NCBI GenBank assembly: GCA_963675435.1
Contig: OY776216.1
Coordinates: forward strand, 558,001 to 622,000
DNA length: 64,000 nt
Origin: Saccharicrinis sp963675435
GTDB lineage: Bacteria; Bacteroidota; Bacteroidia; Bacteroidales; Marinilabiliaceae
Direction: 5' to 3'
Below the pieces are notes generated by a model. That model did no database searches. It was not told the origin of the DNA and saw only the letters and a list, made by a program, of their open reading frames with translations. Below are positions 62,042 to 64,000 of this stretch, one piece after another (positions within the stretch are counted from its first letter, which is position 1; each line of letters begins with the position of its first letter). Made by a program: the position numbers and the translations under genes.

Positions 62042-63442
62042 TTATTTAGTTTGATTTTTTATCCATTTGTAAATTAAAGATAAAGCTTCAGGAGAAAAAG
62101 TTTGTTCAATAGAACTGTATTCCAAAGGTAGTCCTTTTTGGCATTCCTGAAATAAGTGATTTAATTGCGGTAAAACCTTTGTAGTAACATTTTTATTTCC
62201 CCCCTTTTCCAAAGCGCGTCTAATTCCTTCTAAATTCTCGTTTGGTGGAACCTGTAAATCTTTTTCTCCATTAATGGCTAATACCGGGCACTTTACTCTT
62301 TTAAATAGTAGTTCAGGATTGATATTTAGAAAATAATTCATCCAAGGTGATGAAAGGGTTTCTATTTGCATTTTGATATAGGTGTCTTTATTCATGCCTC
62401 CAGGTATAGGAGAGTCAGGATTTTCCTTAAAGACGTTATTTAAGTATGAAGTTAATTTCAGTTTTGTTGTTTCGGGTTTATTGTTTTGTTTTACAATGTT
62501 GAATAGTTCTTTATTTATTGTTCTTGAGATATTTAATACAGAATCACTAACACCATAAGCCTTGCTTATTAATTCATTCTGTAATTGAAGCAATTCATCA
62601 CCAGGTATTCCAAGTCCTGCCAGTAATACAATAAAATCAATATCTTTTAAATTTGAAGCTACTATAGGCGCAATTACACCACCTTCACTATGGCCTATTA
62701 AACCTATTTTATCAATTTCTTTTCTTGTTTTAAGGTATTCAACTGCGGCTTCTACATCTCTTGAAAGATCAAGTGTTGTTGCGGTTGTAAAATCACCAGT
62801 CGATTGGGCTATACCTCGGTCGTCATATCGTAATACGGCAATATTATTTCTGGTTAAATAGTCAGATAAAACTAAAAAAGGTTTATGTCCAAAAACTTCC
62901 TCGTCTCTATTCTGTGGACCACTTCCGGTAATTAATACAACAGCAGGAAAAGTTCCGTCTTTCTTTGGGATTGTAAGCGTTCCGGCTAAAACAATCTGGT
63001 CTTTTATATTTTCAAATTTCACTTCTTCTGAGATGTAAGGATATGGTTTTTGTGGCTCCTGTGGTCTGTTATTTACCTGTGTTTTTTCAAGTTTCTCTTT
63101 AGTAAGGCTTAAAGGAAACGAAAGGCCACTTTGCATAAATGTGCCTTCTATGGTGTTTTTATCGCTTTTGTAAGTTCCTTCATAACGAATACCAGGTTGT
63201 TTGATTTCAAGTCTTAAAACCTGATTTTTATACGTCACCTTGTCAACAGGTATACCTTTTGTACCTTGGTCAGGACTATCCATTGCGGCTGTATAAGAAG
63301 TATCTATAGCATTTATATGAAATACAACCCTTAATTGAATTCCTTGTATTTTTAATTTCCCATTCCATTGACCGGTTATATTTTGGCATTTGATTGTTGA
63401 AGATGTAATAAATACCAAAATAAGGAGTAGATAATATTTCAT
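62042..63442 (-). CDS. Exported alpha/beta hydrolase with N-terminal beta domain
   Basis: 466 residues. Signal peptide (YYLLLILVFITSSTIKCQ). Residues 20-115 are a strand-rich domain (ITGQWNGKLKIQGIQLRVVFHI) of the kind often attached to Bacteroidota esterases. The hydrolase domain follows (about 150-466). The oxyanion block is LITGSGPQNRDEE, the nucleophile Ser sits in GLIGHSEGGVIAP (GHSEG), and a late DLQVPP and HLFQE supply Asp and His. It should act in the periplasm on an ester; the substrate is unknown. No operon partner is evident. Confidence 0.88.
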   Translation of the reverse strand: MKYYLLLILVFITSSTIKCQNITGQWNGKLKIQGIQLRVVFHINAIDTSYTAAMDSPDQGTKGIPVDKVTYKNQVLRLEIKQPGIRYEGTYKSDKNTIEGTFMQSGLSFPLSLTKEKLEKTQVNNRPQEPQKPYPYISEEVKFENIKDQIVLAGTLTIPKKDGTFPAVVLITGSGPQNRDEEVFGHKPFLVLSDYLTRNNIAVLRYDDRGIAQSTGDFTTATTLDLSRDVEAAVEYLKTRKEIDKIGLIGHSEGGVIAPIVASNLKDIDFIVLLAGLGIPGDELLQLQNELISKAYGVSDSVLNISRTINKELFNIVKQNNKPETTKLKLTSYLNNVFKENPDSPIPGGMNKDTYIKMQIETLSSPWMNYFLNINPELLFKRVKCPVLAINGEKDLQVPPNENLEGIRRALEKGGNKNVTTKVLPQLNHLFQECQKGLPLEYSSIEQTFSPEALSLIYKWIKNQTK

Positions 63443-63517
63443 AGTGATAGAATGTTATTGATTTAATGAATGAAGGTACTTATACTATCAGGATAATCAA
63501 AGAATGGTAAATTATAA

Positions 63518-64000
63518 TTATACAAAAGAGGAACTTACTTCTTTTTGAGAGTCTAATTTTTGTGCAATAGCTATAGCTTCATTAATAATGCTTTGGGGAT
63601 AATGATTTAATTGAAGAATGCGAATTGCATTCCGTTTTTTTAATCGACCTTCTTTTATCTTGTAATCAAAACCCACATTGTTATTACTTACGATTTCGCT
63701 GAAATGATAGAGGTTGTATGTATCTGTTAGCATATCAGTTAGTTCAATATCGTGAGTTGCTACAAAAACAATATTATTATTTGTAGCAAGAGATGATAAA
63801 ATTGCTTTACCGGCAGATATTCTTTCTACAGTGTTGGTTCCTTTAAATATTTCATCCAATAAAAACAAGCACGGAGCGTCATTAGCACTTTTGTCAATCA
63901 TTTTTTTAATGGTTAATACTTCTTCGAAATAGTAACTTTTATCATTTAGTAGATCGTCGCTTATACGAATTGCAGAGTAAATTTTGCACTTGGGTATTTG
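63518..64000 (-). CDS. MutS-family ATPase, C-terminal fragment (start outside window)
   Basis: The frame stays open from the window edge at 64000, so the visible 160 residues are the end of a larger protein. The visible part begins within the ATPase (AIRISDDLLNDKSYYFEEVLTIKKMI). Walker B is PCLFLLDEIFKGTNTVERISAG, the switch His is in VFVATHDIEL, and the C-terminus is HYPQSIINEAIAIAQKL. The LDEIFKGTNTVER form is that of the membrane-associated or MutS2-like Bacteroidota group rather than repair MutS1. An internal ATG at 63901 is not the start. Confidence 0.85.
   Translation of the reverse strand, partial: QIPKCKIYSAIRISDDLLNDKSYYFEEVLTIKKMIDKSANDAPCLFLLDEIFKGTNTVERISAGKAILSSLATNNNIVFVATHDIELTDMLTDTYNLYHFSEIVSNNNVGFDYKIKEGRLKKRNAIRILQLNHYPQSIINEAIAIAQKLDSQKEVSSSFV

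Overview
The window is AT-rich DNA from a member of the Bacteroidota, most likely a marine Marinilabiliales/Bacteroidales-type organism. The phylum call rests on TonB-dependent receptors with an N-terminal carboxypeptidase-regulatory-like domain, a Wzi-type capsule protein, DUF4292 and DUF2797 proteins, a YbeY whose third metal ligand is Asp, and promoters with a TAnnTTTG -7 box. I saw no rRNA, tRNA, insertion sequence, prophage or CRISPR array.

Layout. 1-3.7 kb: the end of an MMPL exporter, a polyprenyl diphosphate synthase, and atpDC, closed by a clear terminator. 3.7-14.4 kb: a surface-polysaccharide locus with GT9, two GT90, a Kdo-kinase-like protein, two galactofuranosyltransferase-like paralogues around glf, Wzi and two GT2-type genes. 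14.8-21.8 kb: trhP, a DUF2797 protein, a degenerate EEP-fold lipoprotein, a CDF transporter, a rhodanese, hemW, VanZ, an Rrf2 regulator and rpiB. 21.77-22.32 kb: a gene-free, AT-rich candidate replication origin. 22.3-36.8 kb: an unbroken plus-strand run (nadA, response regulator, ruvB, flippase, dut, TPR, DUF4292, EnvC-like, RsbW-like, ybeY, mnmG, ade, uvrC). 36.8-42.3 kb: lplA, dtd, a pseudogene with three in-frame stops, an L,D-transpeptidase and a patatin. 42.4-52.3 kb: a nine-gene metal or metallophore uptake operon. 52.3-64 kb: a C1 peptidase, corA, a second TonB receptor with a His-rich partner, lipid genes, a hydrolase and the end of a MutS-like gene.

Two things stand out. First, the rpiB-nadA gap looks like oriC. 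It carries a perfect and a near-perfect DnaA box, most flanking genes run away from it, spot counts of G versus C in plus-strand genes change sign across it, and three parS-like palindromes (one at 20.2 kb, two at 33.4-33.6 kb) flank it.

Second, the operon at 42.4-52.3 kb joins an ordinary outer-membrane-to-cytoplasm uptake route (lipoprotein, TonB receptor, FecB/CD/E-type ABC importer) to four proteins with no signal peptide: two paralogous Fe3+-type substrate-binding proteins, a Cys-rich HypB/UreG-like GTPase and a soluble ABC ATPase. Both binding proteins and the ATPase start with a similar small helical domain. I infer a cytoplasmic metal or metallocofactor handling module; its substrate cannot be read from the sequence.
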